Shown: positions 61,291-64,000 of the stretch, one piece after another
How the letters are laid out: every line of letters begins with the position of its first letter
How positions within the stretch are numbered: the stretch's first letter is position 1
NCBI RefSeq assembly: GCF_016808095.1
Contig: NC_068971.1
Coordinates: 49,927,631 to 49,991,630, forward strand
Direction: 5' to 3'
DNA length: 64,000 nucleotides
Source: Vigna angularis
Taxonomy: Eukaryota > Streptophyta > Magnoliopsida > Fabales > Fabaceae
The notes under the pieces: generated by a model
Seen by the model: the letters and a program-made list of their open reading frames with translations, nothing else
Database searches by the model: none
What the model was told of the DNA's origin: nothing
Made by a program: the position numbers and the translations under genes

Positions 61291-63192
61291 CTTTCACTCT
61301 GTTAATATTTGATTTATATAAAAAATATTATATAGTGAAAATTAAAAGAGGTTTTATATAATGCGAATAAGAGATATATCTAGTATACTATAAGAATTGA
61401 ATTTCTATCATATAATTTTATTTTATTATGATGACACTTCTCATAATGAAAGTGATAATAAAATAGTATGATAAATACAACTTAAATTTGATTTAACATT
61501 TGACATGTGAGCAATTCCAAAATTGATTAAATATTTGTAATGTATGGTGTAAACAACGATAACTGGAGAACCGATAATTGGAGAAGTCAATATGAAAAAC
61601 TATACAGTCAATGTTGTTACCTGAATTAGTTCATTATGAAACCATGCAAATAGATGGATGCTAGTTGTTTAATGAAAAAGTTCATCATGTATCAACAAGA
61701 ATAGATGGGTGGAATATAAATAAAGTATATAAATTATTATTTTAATACATGTTCATATGATTTATAAGTTGTTTTAAAAAGACTTGGAATAAAAATTGTA
61801 TAAGTTTATATTGTTGTTTTTAAGTTAAACATATTTTTTGATATTCTATAAAAAAAATTAATTTTAATTTTTTTAGAAAATAATATATAAAATAGATGCT
61901 GACACCTGTGTGATGAAGTGGAAATATTTAATAATTAATATAAGTATTGTGAAAAAAAATGTTACACCAGAAGCAACACAATGAAAAATGTAGCATGACC
62001 ATCAAAACACTAACAAAATATGGTTATCAACATTTATGGAATTGCAAGTTTAGTAGTATAAATTGCAAAATTACCAAATAATAATAATAATAAAACATGT
62101 AATTTAAAAATATAATATACATAGTAATAGATCAAAAGTCATCTCCTATTAGTTCCCAAACGTTCATATTATTAAAAATGAAAAAATAAAACAAAATAAT
62201 CTTAAACAGTAAAATTTGCAAAAACTAAAAATTGGAGTGAGAAAAGAAGTGATTAATATGATGTACATGGTAAAACCAAAATGAATAAACACTTCAAAAA
62301 GATGGTGAATTGTTGTTGAAAAAAAAGGAAAGAGAAATAGTGATGCAGCAGCCAGCCATAATAGCCTGAACGGTGTGAATGGTGTATCCGTACAACCCTT
62401 TCTGCAATCACTGACGCTGCCTCTGCATGCAAAGTACCCGCATGCCCTCACTCTCTCTCATATCTTAATTAATTAATTTATTAATCAAAGCCAAAATCAT
62501 TTATCACTCTCATCCAAACCCAATTAACTCAATTAATTAATAACCCAATTAACTCAATTAATCAATGGTTATGGTTACGGTTCAGGTGTGACCATCACAA
62601 AGACAAACCCCAAGGGCGGTGCAAGCAACTAACAAACGCCTCTTCTCCTCGATCGTATAAGCGCACGTTAGCAATACGCAGTACGGTTGGTGTGTGATGA
62701 TAGAGAGAAGAGAGATGCCGAGAGAGAGGGAACAAGCGAGTGAGTAATGGAACAATAAAAGCAAAGGGTTTTGCACCTTACTGCACAAAAACATTAACAC
62801 AGACATAAACATAAACACAAACATAAACCTAAAACTCTTAATTTGTCTTTGTCTGATTTCCAGTGTTGTTATGTTACACCTGCGCGCACCGGAACGCACG
62901 TTGAGCATTAGTACTGTGAAGGTGGGATGGCCATGGAGGAGAGTGAGAGATGTAGCTGTTTAGAGAGAGAAAGTAAGGGTCCGCATAGTGTTGTAACATA
63001 ACTCTCATGAATCAATGAACCACATTGTTTGAAACGTTTTTTTTTTTTTTTCTTTTTCTGTTTCGAACAACAGGACACGCCTCTCTCGCTCCTTCTTAAA
63101 TCTCACGTGTCCTCACTTTCTCTTTCTCTCCTTCTTCTTCTTCTCGCTTTCTCCGTTTCTTCTTTCGTTTTCTCCGCCTCCCTTTGCCTTCC
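61291..63192 (+). other. Intergenic DNA and promoter/leader side of the ARF gene
   Basis: It is AT-rich to about 62330, then GC-richer. The minus-strand frames at 62164-62451 and 62582-62908 have no recognisable domains and sit where the promoter or leader of the downstream ARF gene is expected. A pyrimidine-rich run at about 63119-63190 directly precedes the coding start. Confidence 0.45.
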
Positions 63193-63210
63193 ATGAGGAG
63201 GAGGAGAGAG

Positions 63211-63722
63211 ATGGAAGCCGCACCCAGAAATGGACTTCCCCATAACCGAGGTACTGTTACTGTTGTCACTGCTATAGTTACTACCACGGACTCATTCATT
63301 TTCCTCTTTTTCTCAGGCACCTTCAATACAATAGTGTTACTTTACTTTTTCTTTCTCTTTCTTTCTTTTAATCTGTGCTGCTGGATTTACCAGGACAGAT
63401 ATTTTTACAATCGCTCCACCAAATCAGAGTCAACAACTACTGATTATTATGTTTTGTTTTTTTTTATTGGTGTCGGGTTAAGGTTGTTTCAAGAATGTTG
63501 AACTGAATCAGTATCAGTTCTTGATTTTCATCTCTTCTGAATCCGGTGCCCTGTTTGTTTATGGATCGGTTTTGTGGTTTAATTCTGATATTTTGTTATG
63601 GTTTGGTAGGTGGCACAGATGATTTGTACACAGAGCTGTGGCGTGCATGTGCGGGGTCTTCCGTTTATGTTCCTCGTGTTGGAGAGAGGGTTTTCTACTT
63701 CCCACAAGGTCACTTGGAGCAG
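63211..63722 (+). CDS. Auxin response factor, N-terminal exons only (runs off the window)
   Basis: ARFs are DNA-binding factors that act on auxin-responsive promoters in the nucleus. Exon 1 is 63211-63250 and exon 2 is 63610-63722, with a phase-1 GT-AG intron (AACCGAG|GTACTG and TTGGTAG|GTGGCAC). The 51 residues seen include [31 protein letters not shown], the invariant start of the ARF DNA-binding region; the B3 domain must lie to the right of 64000. [11 protein letters not shown] resembles the ARF1/2/9/11/18 group (mostly repressors), but SSVYVPR in place of the usual PLV(T/E)(L/V)PR is unusual, so the subgroup is uncertain. An in-frame ATG at 63193 would add six residues (MRRRRE); 63211 has the better start context (G at -3 and +4). 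Confidence 0.88.
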
Positions 63723-64000
63723 GTTCTTCAATTTTCTTCCTTCTTTCTTTCTCTCTTTCTCTTTTACTTCCAATCTTGTCTTTGTCGTTCTCAATTCTAC
63801 TCATGTTTTCTGTTGACTGTACAACAAAGATGGTAACTTTCCAAGGTTGTCTTGTCATCTATTATTTTTGTTTTATTATTATTTCAGTTAATTTTATTGG
63901 GTCAATTATTGCACAAATGTTTTCAATTCCCATGTCTTCCTTGTTCATTGTAAATCAAACAGCTTTTATTTATTTTTTCCTTTTCCGAAAATAAAATATG

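Noticed and set aside
62582..62908. 108-codon minus-strand frame upstream of the ARF gene
   Set aside because: No domain, low-complexity hydrophobic composition, and it sits in the expected ARF promoter/leader.

Overview
The window is nuclear DNA from a flowering plant, most likely a legume (Fabaceae, perhaps the Vigna/Phaseolus group). It is very AT-rich, its genes are split by GT-AG introns, it is full of plant mobile-element relics, and the encoded proteins match plant-only families. All exon borders were read by eye from splice consensus and family similarity, with no alignment or expression data.

I can support seven protein genes. (1) A 39-codon small membrane-peptide ORF on the minus strand at 4.4-4.5 kb (tentative). 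(2) A complete TIR1-type auxin receptor F-box gene, minus strand, 10.75-13.91 kb, with a miR393 target site in its last exon. (3) A Gly/Pro-rich, Cys-tailed small protein at 23.09-23.58 kb. (4) A NETWORKED/KIP1-like actin-binding protein at 28.24-29.97 kb. (5) A small arabinogalactan-protein precursor, minus strand, 30.60-31.00 kb. (6, 7) Two tandem YUCCA-type flavin monooxygenases, 34.20-36.06 and 41.44-44.83 kb. In addition, the first two coding exons of an auxin response factor run off the right edge (63.21-63.72 kb). The window thus holds a perception gene (TIR1), two synthesis genes (YUC) and a response gene (ARF) of the auxin pathway; whether that is more than chance cannot be told from one window.

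Two copies of a roughly 490-bp unit, at 21.53-22.02 kb and inside the first intron of the NETWORKED gene at 28.60-29.09 kb, each carry site II-like and telo-box promoter motifs followed by a candidate box C/D snoRNA of about 110 nt. C box, D box and an internal stem are kept in both copies. This is the most interesting non-coding signal.

The rest is gene-poor. It holds three LTR relics of one broad family: a right-ended piece at 1-2102, a truncated copy at about 6.59-8.41 kb, and a clean solo LTR at 53.45-55.81 kb with a 5-bp target duplication. There is a complete TRIM miniature retroelement at 51.23-51.61 kb with its target duplication, three non-autonomous Mutator-like elements (31.55, 37.74 and 48.28 kb) built around palindromes, a long-TIR element at 46.62-47.96 kb, several foldback relics (24.4, 58.6-60.4 and 60.8-61.3 kb) and many AT microsatellites. 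Inside the first LTR, a 35-bp minisatellite of 12 hairpins shows compensatory stem changes.
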